64,000 bases of DNA from Paenochrobactrum gallinarii (GTDB lineage: Bacteria > Pseudomonadota > Alphaproteobacteria > Rhizobiales > Rhizobiaceae), in assembly GCF_014205685.1 (NCBI RefSeq), contig NZ_JACIIU010000001.1, positions 434,001 through 498,000 on the forward strand, in the 5' to 3' direction. Positions 17,110 to 25,901 of the stretch are shown here, in pieces. A program made the position numbers and the translations under genes. Below the pieces are notes generated by a model. That model worked only from the letters and a program-made list of their open reading frames with translations. It had not been told where the DNA came from and made no database searches. The stretch's first letter is position 1. Each line of letters begins with the position of its first letter.

Positions 17110-17342
17110 GACCCCGATTTCGAATCATGTAGTGTTTTCAGTCTATTGATGCAGACTCTGAGCGCTAGTCCCTTTTATAAAAACAGGCGAGAAAGGATGT
17201 GGAAACATGAAAACGGGCACTGTCGTGCCCGTCGTTAAAGGATTCAATCACAAGGGATTTTCGCCCTTTTTGCCTGTTGATAAATTTCTTGTTAAAAACT
17301 TTATGCACAAGCGTAAAAAACAGCGTTTAGCAGAAATTCTGC
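17110..17342. other. Intergenic sequence with a strong inverted repeat
   Basis: ACGGGCAC (17213-17220) and GTGCCCGT (17225-17232) form an 8-bp perfect stem with a TGTC loop. Read leftward it ends in TTTTC, so it may be a terminator for the ubiK-like gene at 17343-17609. The rest shows no coding signal. A 73-codon frame on the + strand here is not convincing. Confidence 0.5.
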
Positions 17343-17609
17343 TTAAGAATCAGACTCTAGCTTGGTTAACCGTGCTTCGAGCGCTTCGATTTTCTGCAAC
17401 AGAGCTGCATTTTCAGCGCGTGCCTTGATCGCCAGATCACGCACAATCTCAAACTCCTCACGCTGCACCACATCCAGCGCATTGAGGACGCGTTCGCCCT
17501 GCGAGCGCAATGCGGTTTCAACTTCGCCGCGCACACCCTGTGCAGCGCCAGCCGCATCGGTCACGAGTTTGGCCAGTTCATCCAGAATTCTGTTCGATCC
17601 GCTGGTCAT
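17343..17609 (-). CDS. ubiK: UbiK-family accessory factor (BMFP coiled-coil protein)
   Basis: An 88-residue protein of the membrane fusogenic BMFP/UbiK family. UbiK assists ubiquinone biosynthesis in E. coli. An amphipathic N-terminal helix (ILDELAKLVTDAAGAAQGVRGEV) is followed by a C-terminal coiled coil (REEFEIVRDLA...KIEALEARLTKLE). The ATG at 17609 (MTSGSNRIL) is preferred to start codons up to 12 codons upstream because the extra residues are not family-like. It is divergent from lgt. The ubiquinone role is by homology. Confidence 0.88.
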   Translation of the reverse strand: MTSGSNRILDELAKLVTDAAGAAQGVRGEVETALRSQGERVLNALDVVQREEFEIVRDLAIKARAENAALLQKIEALEARLTKLESDS

Positions 17610-17843
17610 GACTATCATCCTTGTCATTTGCACAAAGGGCATCACGCCCGTTTGATTTCAGTAATTGCTGACTTATTTTCAGATTTAAGACCCGCAAGCT
17701 TCCTATGCAAGCACGAGAATTAAAATCTGCTACTGGAAAAACCCATCCAAGATCGTTTATATAGCGGTACGCGTGACTTAAATATCCGTTATTTAGTCCG
17801 ATTTTATTTATAGCAAGGCTTGCACGATTTCCGGAGAATTTGA

Positions 17844-18695
17844 ATGTCGACCCAACTCCTGCCTCTCTCGAGCCTTGCTTTTCCTGATATTGATCCGGTG
17901 ATTTTCTCAGTCGGGCCGCTTGCCATCCACTGGTATGGCTTGGGCTATATTATTGGCATTTTATTTGCATGGTGGTACGGCAAAAAGCTTTTGCAAAACC
18001 ATCGTCTCTGGGCGCACAACCAAGCACCGATGCAGCCGATCATGCTTGATGATTTTGTCGTCTGGGCAGCGCTCGGTGTCGTCATCGGTGGCCGTCTCGG
18101 TTATGTGCTGTTTTATAATTTCAGCTTCTACATTTCCAATCCGCTTGCCATTCCCGCAGTCTGGGACGGCGGCATGTCCTTTCATGGCGGCATTCTCGGC
18201 ACCACCATTGCAATGATCCTTTTTGCACGCTCGCGCAAAATTGCAGTCTGGAGCATGTTTGATGTGATTGCTGCCGGTGTGCCAATCGGCCTTGGCGTTG
18301 TGCGTATCGCCAATTTCATCAATTCCGAACTCTGGGGACGTGTCAGTGATGTGCCTTGGGCATTTTACTTCCCCAATGGCGGAGAGCTGCCGCGCCATCC
18401 AAGCCAGCTTTATGAAGCAGCGCTTGAAGGTTTTGTGCTTTTCATCATCCTCGCCATTCTCGTCTGGGGTTTCAAAAAACTCAAAAAACCGGGCTTTATC
18501 GCTGGCGCATTTGTCACCGGCTATGGCGTCTCGCGCATTATTGTCGAGTTCTTCCGTGAACCGGATGCCCAGCTTGGCTATCTGGCCGGCGACTGGCTCA
18601 CCATGGGCATGGTTTTATCAGTACCGATGGTCTTGCTCGGCCTTTGGGCGATGATCCGTGCGCAAATGGCAGCACCTGAAGCTGCCAGACCTTAA
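17844..18695 (+). CDS. lgt: Prolipoprotein diacylglyceryl transferase
   Basis: A 283-residue inner-membrane enzyme that moves diacylglycerol from phosphatidylglycerol to the lipobox Cys of prolipoproteins. Seven predicted helices. The conserved HGG motif (MSFHGGILG) and the Lgt signature [16 protein letters not shown] are present, as are the RHPSQLYEA segment and the late GRI-like [13 protein letters not shown]. Its products here include the lipoproteins at 3990 and 21944. GGAG precedes the ATG. A SAM-dependent methyltransferase gene follows after 16 bases. Confidence 0.98.
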   Translation: MSTQLLPLSSLAFPDIDPVIFSVGPLAIHWYGLGYIIGILFAWWYGKKLLQNHRLWAHNQAPMQPIMLDDFVVWAALGVVIGGRLGYVLFYNFSFYISNPLAIPAVWDGGMSFHGGILGTTIAMILFARSRKIAVWSMFDVIAAGVPIGLGVVRIANFINSELWGRVSDVPWAFYFPNGGELPRHPSQLYEAALEGFVLFIILAILVWGFKKLKKPGFIAGAFVTGYGVSRIIVEFFREPDAQLGYLAGDWLTMGMVLSVPMVLLGLWAMIRAQMAAPEAARP

Positions 18696-18711
18696 GTTTA
18701 AGACAAGCACC

Positions 18712-19818
18712 ATGTCCTCATCCAGTCTCGCACAGCGCCTCAAGCGCCGCATTGAAGCCCAGGGGCCGATCACGGTCAGCGAATATATGCTGGCCTGCCT
18801 TGGTGATCGTGAAGCTGGTTATTACATGGTGCAGGAGCCTTTCGGCGCGAAGGGTGATTTTATCACAGCACCTGAAGTCAGCCAGATGTTTGGCGAGCTG
18901 ATTGGCGTCTGGTGTGTGTCGCAATGGCTGGCCATGGGCAAACCAGCCACGTTCACCCTTTGTGAAATGGGACCGGGCCGCGGCACATTGATGAAAGACT
19001 TGCTGCGCACAGCGCAACAATTAAGCCCTGAATTCATCGCAGCCGCCCATATTACCATGGTGGAAACCAGCCCGCGCCTAACCGACATTCAGCGCCAGAC
19101 TTTAGCACCCTTTAAGCTACCGGTTACATGGACGGACGACTTCCAAAAGCTAGAAAAACAACCGCTTATCATGGTTGCCAATGAGCTTTTCGATGCTTTG
19201 CCGATGCGCCAATATGTGAAAAAACAAGGACGTTTTCACGAGCGTGTCATCGCATTGGATGAAAATGGCGCTTTTATTTTTACTGCCAGCAACTATTCAG
19301 TTGATGCAAGTCTCCTGCCCGCAGATCACCAGTCTGCGCCGGAAGGTGCAATTTTTGAAGTCGCACCGGCGCGTTCCGGCCTGATGCAACAAATCAGCGA
19401 CCATATTGCGCAATTTGAAGGCAGCGCCCTGCTAATCGATTACGGCCACCTCACCCAAGGCTACGGCGATACGCTGCAAGCTATGCTCAAACACAATTTT
19501 GATGATGTTTTTGCCAATCCCGGTGCAGCTGACATCACCAGCCATGTGGATTTTTTTGCACTTAAAAACATCGCATCACAAGCCGGAGTAAACAGCGCCA
19601 CGCAAACACAAGGCGCGTTTTTATTAAATATGGGTTTGCTTGACCGCGCCGGACAATTGGGCCGCGGCAAATCTTTAGCTGAGCAACAGCAATTGCAAGC
19701 TGATGTCGAACGGTTGGCCGCTCCCGATCAGATGGGAAACCTCTTTAAGGTTCTGAGTGTCAGTTCCTCTTCCATTGCCCCTTTGCCTTATGACATGCCA
19801 TCTTCAGCTGTCAGTTAA
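18712..19818 (+). CDS. SAM-dependent methyltransferase, MidA/NDUFAF7 family
   Basis: A 368-residue class I methyltransferase. Mitochondrial NDUFAF7/MidA methylates an arginine of a complex I subunit, and the bacterial homologues are mostly uncharacterised. Seen here are the N-terminal GAKGDFITAPEVSQMFGELIG region, the SAM-binding loop CEMGPGRGTLMKDLLR and ANELFDALPMRQY. The ATG at 18712 gives MSSSSLAQRLKRRIEAQG, the usual family start; frames upstream overlap lgt. It is probably cotranscribed with lgt, and pgeF follows after 82 bases. Confidence 0.93.
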   Translation: MSSSSLAQRLKRRIEAQGPITVSEYMLACLGDREAGYYMVQEPFGAKGDFITAPEVSQMFGELIGVWCVSQWLAMGKPATFTLCEMGPGRGTLMKDLLRTAQQLSPEFIAAAHITMVETSPRLTDIQRQTLAPFKLPVTWTDDFQKLEKQPLIMVANELFDALPMRQYVKKQGRFHERVIALDENGAFIFTASNYSVDASLLPADHQSAPEGAIFEVAPARSGLMQQISDHIAQFEGSALLIDYGHLTQGYGDTLQAMLKHNFDDVFANPGAADITSHVDFFALKNIASQAGVNSATQTQGAFLLNMGLLDRAGQLGRGKSLAEQQQLQADVERLAAPDQMGNLFKVLSVSSSSIAPLPYDMPSSAVS

Positions 19819-19900
19819 TGCACTGCCATTAGCCATTCTTTGCATTGACAAGCGTGCAATGCTCCACAACAATCGCGTTTTTTGACGAAAGCTTTTTAAA

Positions 19901-20704
19901 ATGCCAACCGACGTGACAAAGCCGCAACCACTGCGTTCAACGCAACTTGAAAAATCGGATGCCTCATCCGGCAGCACAATCGTGCATGGTTTTTTCAATC
20001 GTGTCGGCGGCATATCCGAAGGCATTTATGCAGGGCTTAATGTCGGCACCGGCTCTCATGACAATCAGGATCATGTGACGGAAAACCGCCGTTTGGTGGC
20101 AGAATTTTTAGGCGTGAAGCCTGAAAACCTCACCACCGTGCATCAGGTGCATTCGCCCAATGTGGTTAAGGTCACTGAGCCGCTCAGCTCGCCAAAACCG
20201 CAAGCCGATGCGATGGTCACCAATGTTCCGGGCATTGCACTTGGTGCGCTCACGGCTGATTGCGGCCCTGTGCTTTTTGCCGATCATCAGGCAGGCATTA
20301 TTGGTGCAGCACATGCGGGTTGGCGCGGCGCATTAGGCGGCGTATTAGAAAACACCATCACGGCCATGATTGAACTGGGTGCCGCCCGCGAAAATATCAT
20401 CGCTGTTCTCGGCCCCGCCATCGGCCCTGAAAATTATGAAGTCGGCGCAGAATTTTATCAGCAATTTTTGCGCGAAAACAATGACTCTGCCCAATATTTC
20501 GCGCCTTCTGTGAAACCAGAGCATTATATGTTCAATCTCTGGCGCTTTATCACCGACCGCTTGGAAAAAGCAGGGGTGCAGGCCACAGCGCTGGAAGAAT
20601 GTACCTATGGAGATGAGGAAAGGTTCTTTTCCTATCGCCGCACAACACATCGAGCTGAGCCGGATTACGGCCGCCAGATCGCAGCAATTGCGATAAGGGA
20701 GTAA
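19901..20704 (+). CDS. pgeF: Multicopper-polyphenol-oxidase-fold protein PgeF/YfiH
   Basis: A 267-residue protein of the DUF152/laccase-domain family. E. coli PgeF clears peptidoglycan precursors carrying a mistaken serine, and related enzymes act as purine nucleoside phosphorylases or adenosine deaminases. The metal site is visible as HQVHS, TADCGPVLFAD and AAHAGWRG (His/Cys/His). Start MPTDVTKPQ; length is typical. It is followed after only 3 bases by an M24-fold gene, so the two are likely translated together. Confidence 0.95.
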   Translation: MPTDVTKPQPLRSTQLEKSDASSGSTIVHGFFNRVGGISEGIYAGLNVGTGSHDNQDHVTENRRLVAEFLGVKPENLTTVHQVHSPNVVKVTEPLSSPKPQADAMVTNVPGIALGALTADCGPVLFADHQAGIIGAAHAGWRGALGGVLENTITAMIELGAARENIIAVLGPAIGPENYEVGAEFYQQFLRENNDSAQYFAPSVKPEHYMFNLWRFITDRLEKAGVQATALEECTYGDEERFFSYRRTTHRAEPDYGRQIAAIAIRE

Positions 20705-20707
20705 GAG

Positions 20708-21859
20708 ATGGCACTTCATTTTGAACCGGAAGAATACGCCGCACGACGCGATCGTCTGAAACTGAAAATGGACGAAGAAAAGCTTGATGCCATTCTGCTC
20801 TTTGCGCAGGAAAGCATGTATTGGCTAACCGGCTATGACAGTTTCGGCTTTGGTTTTTTCCAATGTCTGATTGTAAAATCCGACGGTTCGATGGTGCTTT
20901 TAACCCGCGCCGCTGATTTACGTCAGGCACGCCATACATCCAATATTGATAATATCATCCAATGGACAGACCGTGACAATGCCAATCCGGCAGTAGATCT
21001 GCGTAATTTGTTGAGCGAATTGGACTTGCTCGGCAGCCGTATTGGTATTGAATATCAGACCCATGGCTTGACCGGTTCCAACGCGCGCAAACTTGACGAC
21101 CAGTTGCAAAGCTTTGCCAAAATCATTGATGCCTCATCCTTTGTTGATCAGCTGCGTTTGTTGAAAAGTCCGGCTGAAATCGGCTTTATCAAAAAAGCTG
21201 CCGAATTGAGCGATGAGGTGCTGGATAGAGCGCTGGAACTTATTCAGGCCGGTGCCAGCGAAGCTGACATTCTGGCCGCCATGATCAGCGCCAATATTGC
21301 CGCCAACGGCGATTTTCCGGCCAATGATTATAGTATCGGCTCTGGCAAAGATGCACTGCTGTGCCGCTATAAAGCGGGTCGGCGCAAATTAAACAAAAAC
21401 GATCAGCTGACTTTGGAATGGTCGGGAGTTTACCGCCATTACCATGCGCCGATGATGCGCACAGTGCTGACCGGCAAACCATCCAAGCGCCATTTGGAGC
21501 TTTATGAAGCAGCCAGCGAAGCCTTGGCTGTTGTTGAAAAATCGCTCAATGCCACATCCAGTTTCGGTGATGTGTTTGAGTCTTATGCAAAAGTGATGGA
21601 AGCGCATGATCTGACGCGCCATCGCATGAATGTTTGCGGCTATTCGGTAGGCGCACGTTTTGCTCCGACATGGATGGAGCCACAAATGTTTAATGCTGGC
21701 AATCCGGAGCGCATCCAGCCGGACATGACCCTTTGTGCCAATATCATCATCATGGATTCCGATACTGAAACCGCGATGACTTTGGGGCAGACCTATTTGA
21801 CGACCAATGCAGAGGCAGTGTCGCTCACCCGCCACTCCACCGAGCTGATTGTTAAATGA
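20708..21859 (+). CDS. M24 peptidase-fold (creatinase/ectoine hydrolase-like) protein lacking the usual metal ligands
   Basis: A 383-residue two-domain protein: an N-terminal creatinase/prolidase domain (residues about 10-140) and a C-terminal pita-bread domain. Against classical Xaa-Pro peptidases, the five metal ligands Asp, Asp, His, Glu, Glu appear to be replaced by Glu (LEWSGVY), Pro (HAPMMRT), Tyr (CGYSVG), Asn (CANIII) and Gly (TLGQTY). The YHAPMMRT motif resembles the metal-independent creatinase/ectoine-hydrolase side of the family. A classical aminopeptidase P function is therefore unlikely. It is 3 bases downstream of pgeF. Fold secure, substrate unknown. Confidence 0.85.
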   Translation: MALHFEPEEYAARRDRLKLKMDEEKLDAILLFAQESMYWLTGYDSFGFGFFQCLIVKSDGSMVLLTRAADLRQARHTSNIDNIIQWTDRDNANPAVDLRNLLSELDLLGSRIGIEYQTHGLTGSNARKLDDQLQSFAKIIDASSFVDQLRLLKSPAEIGFIKKAAELSDEVLDRALELIQAGASEADILAAMISANIAANGDFPANDYSIGSGKDALLCRYKAGRRKLNKNDQLTLEWSGVYRHYHAPMMRTVLTGKPSKRHLELYEAASEALAVVEKSLNATSSFGDVFESYAKVMEAHDLTRHRMNVCGYSVGARFAPTWMEPQMFNAGNPERIQPDMTLCANIIIMDSDTETAMTLGQTYLTTNAEAVSLTRHSTELIVK

Positions 21860-21943
21860 ACGAAAATATGATTATTTATTAACGGGTGTTTCATGCGGTA
21901 GCTCAAATGGGAGCAGGCGCATTTCAGGAGCATAAAGCCGGAC

Positions 21944-22570
21944 ATGAATAAATATCAGTTTTGGAGTGTTCTCCTTTTCGGCGCTGTTTTGACCGGCTGT
22001 AACAACACGCAGTCTGCACTGGATATTGGCAATAATAATGTGGTGAGCAGTGCACCGACAACGCCTGTCAGCGCCAGCACATTGCCCGCTCCGGCAGGCA
22101 GCACATCCATGACATCCGCCAACAGTGTAAACAGCACAAGTGGCACAGCCACCGCGACCGCCACCCAAAATACATCCGTTACTGCCGCACGTCCGGCTGC
22201 AACAGCACAAAGCCTTTATATCGCTCCCATCATCGGCGCACCGCTTAATGTGGTCACACCAATGACCCAGCGCCTCACCCAAACAGCACAGGCGCGCGGC
22301 ATCACGCTGACAGGCAATGAAAATAGTCCCTCTTCCCACGTCATGAAAGGCTATTTTTCAGCCCTTGCCGATAACGGGCAAACGACAGTGCTTTATGTAT
22401 GGGATGTGCTTGATCCGGCGGGCAATCGTCTGCACCGCATCCAGGGCGAGCAAAAAGTGCAAGGTACAACCACTGATTCCTGGGGTGCGGTAACACCAAA
22501 TGCGATGGAAGCCATCGCCGATCAAACGATTCAGCAATATCTTAATTGGAAAAACAGCTCCCGTTCATGA
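21944..22570 (+). CDS. Putative lipoprotein, Ser/Thr/Ala-rich
   Basis: A 208-residue exported lipoprotein. The signal MNKYQFWSVLLFGAVLTGC ends in the lipobox LTGC (Cys19). Residues about 35-85 are a Ser/Thr/Ala/Asn-rich linker, followed by a compact domain (SLYIAPIIGAPLNVVTPMTQRL through AIADQTIQQYLN). No named family recognised. A 155-codon frame on the opposite strand across this gene is Cys/Gly-rich shadow. The signal is textbook; the role is unknown. Confidence 0.85.
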   Translation: MNKYQFWSVLLFGAVLTGCNNTQSALDIGNNNVVSSAPTTPVSASTLPAPAGSTSMTSANSVNSTSGTATATATQNTSVTAARPAATAQSLYIAPIIGAPLNVVTPMTQRLTQTAQARGITLTGNENSPSSHVMKGYFSALADNGQTTVLYVWDVLDPAGNRLHRIQGEQKVQGTTTDSWGAVTPNAMEAIADQTIQQYLNWKNSSRS

Positions 22571-22908
22571 TAAAAATCTTGCAAAAGAATATATTTTTGT
22601 GACAAAAAAGCCGAAATCACCTGTTTTTTGGGAAAATAACCCACAGAGCCTGTGGGAAACTGACTTTATATCACAATATTAACAGAGTGTGACCAATCGA
22701 CCCTTTGCAATTTCTACGAGTCTTTGTAAAAGGCCGCTAATCCGAGATATCGCATCCAACCGCCTTGCGCCCTAAAATATAGCAATTAGGGAAGCTGGCA
22801 GTATTGGCATATCTGCGGGGTGTTTGGAATCCGCGCATGAGCGTAACCGGAATGGTTCAGGTTTCACGATCGTGCGTCATCGCTTGAGAGCAGCGTCAGA
22901 GGCAAAAT
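22571..22908. other. Intergenic region upstream of prs
   Basis: About 340 bases. An inverted repeat CCCACAG-AGC-CTGTGGG (22640-22656) may be a weak terminator for the lipoprotein gene, although no clear T run follows. The remainder is AT-rich and probably carries the prs promoter and a long leader. No reading frame is supported. Confidence 0.4.
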
Positions 22909-23841
22909 ATGAAACTTTTCGCGGGCAACTCCAATCAGGTTCTTGCCGAATCTGTTGCTAATTATCTCAATATTCCTATGGGCAAAGCCACTGTAAAGCG
23001 CTTTGCGGATCAGGAAATCTTTGTTGAGATTCAGGAAAATGTTCGTGGTGAAGACGTTTTCGTCATGCAGTCCACGTCCTACCCGACCAATGATCACCTG
23101 ATGGAACTGCTGATCATGATCGACGCTTTCCGTCGTTCATCAGCACGTCGTATCACAGCCGTTATTCCTTATTACGGCTATGCCCGTCAGGACAGAAAGC
23201 CGGGTCCGCGTACCCCTATTTCTGCTAAGCTTGTTGCTAACCTCATCACTGAAGCCGGTGCAAACCGCGTTCTGACCCTTGACCTTCATGCAGGTCAGAT
23301 TCAGGGCTTCTTCGATATCCCGACCGACAATCTCTATGCGGTTCCGGTTATTGCCCGTGATGTGAAAGCCAATTACGAAACATCCAACTGCATGGTGGTT
23401 TCACCGGATGTTGGCGGCGTTGTTCGTGCCCGTTCATTGGCTAAACGTATTGGCGCTAATCTGGCGATCGTGGATAAACGCCGCGAACGCGCCGGTGAAT
23501 CCGAAGTGATGAACGTCATCGGTGAAGTGGCTGGCAAAGATTGCTTGCTGTTTGATGATATCGTCGATTCCGGCGGTACATTGTGTAATGCGGCTGAAGC
23601 TCTGCTTGAAAAAGGCGCTTCAAGCGTTACCGCTTACATCACCCACGGCGTTCTGTCTGGCGCTGCGGTCAATCGCATCACCTCTTCAAAGCTTAAGGAA
23701 CTGGTGATCACCGATTCCATTCAGCCATCCGAAGAAATTCTTGCAGCTTCCAATATTCGCGTTCTCTCAATTGCTCCACTGATTGGCGAAGCAATTGCCC
23801 GTACCGCTGCAGAAGAATCTGTATCCAGCCTGTTCGACTAA
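22909..23841 (+). CDS. prs: Ribose-phosphate pyrophosphokinase
   Basis: A 310-residue enzyme making PRPP from ribose 5-phosphate and ATP, for nucleotide, histidine and tryptophan synthesis. Conserved segments: [31 protein letters not shown] (the ATP-binding flexible region), [14 protein letters not shown], and the PRPP loop [13 protein letters not shown]. Length is usual. AGAGG precedes the ATG. Two inverted repeats follow the stop (23851-23889 and 23897-23940). Product feeds apt and purine salvage genes elsewhere in this window. Confidence 0.98.
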   Translation: MKLFAGNSNQVLAESVANYLNIPMGKATVKRFADQEIFVEIQENVRGEDVFVMQSTSYPTNDHLMELLIMIDAFRRSSARRITAVIPYYGYARQDRKPGPRTPISAKLVANLITEAGANRVLTLDLHAGQIQGFFDIPTDNLYAVPVIARDVKANYETSNCMVVSPDVGGVVRARSLAKRIGANLAIVDKRRERAGESEVMNVIGEVAGKDCLLFDDIVDSGGTLCNAAEALLEKGASSVTAYITHGVLSGAAVNRITSSKLKELVITDSIQPSEEILAASNIRVLSIAPLIGEAIARTAAEESVSSLFD

Positions 23842-23850
23842 TATTTTTAA

Positions 23851-23889
23851 TTAAATGCAGAATAGCTACTGCAGCTATTCTGCATTTAA
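23851..23889. repeat. Perfect 17-bp inverted repeat after prs
   Basis: Bases 23851-23867 pair perfectly with 23873-23889 around the loop ACTGC; the core is ATGCAGAATAGCT. No T run follows, so it may be a 3' RNA-stabilising hairpin in front of the real terminator at 23897-23940. Confidence 0.8.
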
Positions 23890-23896
23890 GACCCAC

Positions 23897-23940
23897 ATAA
23901 AAAAGCCGCCGGATTAATCAAAATCCGGCGGCTTTTTTAT
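23897..23940. terminator. Strong bidirectional terminator between prs and the DUF87 ATPase
   Basis: A perfect 19-bp inverted repeat (23897-23915 with 23922-23940) with core AAGCCGCCGGATT, six bases of loop and six T residues on either side in the respective direction. It ends the two convergent genes. Confidence 0.9.
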
Positions 23941-23959
23941 GTTTTAAAAGAGTTCGTAA

Positions 23960-25504
23960 TTATTCAGCGGCAGTATTTTCTTCTGCCATATCATCGGGTG
24001 CATTCGGATCACCGGCGGCGGTTTCGCAATCCAGATCAGGAAAAGCGACAATGCGCTTGCCGGTAAAATCATTGCGCACCACCAACAAGCCGCGCTCTTC
24101 AAAATAAGTCAGCAAACGACGCGCGCGGCTGGTGGAGTGACTGCCATAGGCTCGCGCCAAAGCCGCATCAGACGGGCACGGGGCTTGCGTGACCGCAGCT
24201 TGTGCCACAATCAAGAATACGCCCTGCACATCATCAGTCAGGCTTTCTGATAAGGCCAAAGCCTTCTGCCATGTTTCAGTCGATGCCGTGTCACCGTCAA
24301 TACTTGCCTGCGCCAAAGCCAGACGACGGCGGAAAGCAGGCAAAGCCAGCGGTTCACCCGGTACACGGTGAATACGACAACGCACCAGAAAATCCTGATA
24401 AAGCACCGCAACAGAGCGGAATGAGGCTTCCGGATCATCAATAATCTGGCGCATCACCTTATCAATCAACTCTTCACGCTCGGCTTCAATAAGGCCTGGG
24501 AAAACCGGTTCCGGCGGCTGCTCTGCTTCCGGCTTCGGCTTGGTGACCTGCGCCAGAATTTCAGCTGTCGAAGGGGCTGGTGGCGGCGGTGCAGGACGGC
24601 GAACCAATGGCCGCACTTCATCCGGTGACGGCGTGAAAATCAAATCCATTGCATCAACAGGTGCATCCGGCAGCGGCATCAGTTTCGGGCTGGAAGAACG
24701 CGCCGAGGTTTGCACCACACCAATTTTAATCGGCAATGGACGACGCGACAAAGCAGGCCCCAGGGCAATGAAATGGCCACGCTGCAAATCACGGAACATT
24801 TCTGCCTGACGGCGTTCCATACCTAAAAGGTCGGATGCACGCGCCATATCAATATCAAGAAATGTACGCCCCATCAAAAAGTTGGAAGCTTCTGCGGCCA
24901 CGTTTTTGGCCAATTTTGCCAGACGCTGGGTGGCAATCACCCCCGCAAGCCCGCGTTTACGGCCACGGCACATCAGGTTGGTCATAGCACCCAAAGACAC
25001 TTTACGCGCTTCGTCGGACACTTCACCGCCAACAGCAGGTGCAAAAAGCTGCGCTTCATCAACCACCACCAGCATCGGATACCAATAGTCGCGCTCGGCA
25101 TCAAAAAGACCGCCCAAAAAGGCCGCCGCCGCGCGCATTTGCTGCTCAGCGTCCAGACCTTCCAGATTAAGCACCACAGAAACGCGATGCTGACGGATAC
25201 GTCCGGCAATACGGGTGAGTTCTGCTTCGGTACGCGCAGCATCCACAACCACATGGCCATATTCATCGGCAAGGGTCACAAAGTCCCCTTCCGGATCAAT
25301 GATGCATTGCTGCACCCATTGCGCGCTTTGTTCTAACAGTCGGCGTAAAAGATGGGACTTACCCGAACCCGAGTTTCCCTGAACCAACAGGCGGGTTGCT
25401 AGCAATTCCTCCAGATCAAGCATGGCATTTTTGCCGCCGGCGCCAAGTGCTGCCGTCGATCCTGCATTACCCGACACAGAACCCATGTCGATGCCGACCT
25501 TCAT
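23960..25504 (-). CDS. HerA/DUF87-type ATP-binding protein
   Basis: A 514-residue ATPase related to HerA/FtsK-like DNA translocases. Walker A is LVQGNSGSGKSHLLRR (near residue 42) and Walker B MLVVVDEAQLFAP (near residue 143). A proline-rich linker (RRPAPPPPAPS) separates the motor from a C-terminal part that includes a winged-helix-like segment (ARAYGSHSTSRARRLLTYFEERGLLVV). The ATG at 25504 has a near-perfect AGGAGG site 5 bases upstream; the earlier frame to 25591 is discarded. No NurA-like nuclease gene is adjacent. The function is unknown, and DNA handling is likely. Confidence 0.88.
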   Translation of the reverse strand: MKVGIDMGSVSGNAGSTAALGAGGKNAMLDLEELLATRLLVQGNSGSGKSHLLRRLLEQSAQWVQQCIIDPEGDFVTLADEYGHVVVDAARTEAELTRIAGRIRQHRVSVVLNLEGLDAEQQMRAAAAFLGGLFDAERDYWYPMLVVVDEAQLFAPAVGGEVSDEARKVSLGAMTNLMCRGRKRGLAGVIATQRLAKLAKNVAAEASNFLMGRTFLDIDMARASDLLGMERRQAEMFRDLQRGHFIALGPALSRRPLPIKIGVVQTSARSSSPKLMPLPDAPVDAMDLIFTPSPDEVRPLVRRPAPPPPAPSTAEILAQVTKPKPEAEQPPEPVFPGLIEAEREELIDKVMRQIIDDPEASFRSVAVLYQDFLVRCRIHRVPGEPLALPAFRRRLALAQASIDGDTASTETWQKALALSESLTDDVQGVFLIVAQAAVTQAPCPSDAALARAYGSHSTSRARRLLTYFEERGLLVVRNDFTGKRIVAFPDLDCETAAGDPNAPDDMAEENTAAE

Positions 25505-25748
25505 CTCGCCTCCTAAAATCTTATCCAGAAAATATGGTCGCGATAATGATCGCAGACTCAATGTGCTAAAAGCTGTCCCCGTCCCTAACATTTTTACGGC
25601 GCAAAATGCCAGCCTCTAACGCCCAACACACAAAACACCCCACAGAATGCATCGCCACGACGGTGAAAAACCAGTATTTATGCCGTCTCACAGATAAAAT
25701 ATGCCTGCAAAACTTGCACATTTTCAGCTTATCCTTTATAGACCCCGC
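25505..25748. other. Intergenic region, no gene seen
   Basis: AT-rich spacer between the divergent DUF87 ATPase and rplY units. It probably contains both promoters. I find no tRNA-like fold and no supported frame. Confidence 0.4.
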
Positions 25749-25872
25749 ATCCGCGTAGACACCCTTGGAGGCAACGCGGGATGGAGCATCGTCTATCTGC
25801 AAAGTGGCAAGCCACTTCATGCAGGTTTATTTGTGTTTCATGTTGTTTGTTTTCAATGAGATAACAAACAAC
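25749..25872 (+). promoter_or_regulatory. Structured rplY leader with three consecutive hairpins
   Basis: Three stems follow in order: ATCCGCGT with ACGCGGGAT (25749-25782, one bulged G), AAGTGGC with GCCACTT around AA (about 25802-25817), and GTTGTTTGTT with AACAAACAAC (25842-25851 and 25863-25872). They fill the 150 bases before the L25 start codon, suggesting RNA-level control such as autoregulation by L25 or a thermosensor. This is inferred from pairing alone. Confidence 0.4.
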
Positions 25873-25901
25873 ACTCCAATACACATTCGAAAGGAAATGC
25901 C

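Noticed and set aside
17110-17170. TTCGAATC word resembling a tRNA/tmRNA T-loop, possible attachment site
   Set aside because: No acceptor stem, anticodon arm or CCA end could be paired around it, and no integrase or duplicated copy is present in the window.
17207-17428. 73-codon frame on the + strand
   Set aside because: It overlaps the end of the UbiK-family gene, begins inside a terminator-like inverted repeat and has no recognisable features.
21872-22339. 155-codon Cys/Gly-rich frame on the - strand
   Set aside because: It is antisense to a lipoprotein gene with a textbook lipobox; the Cys/Gly richness reflects its Ala/Thr/Ser codons.
22600-22908. Riboswitch before prs
   Set aside because: Only a short 7-bp stem is evident and no conserved riboswitch core is recognised.
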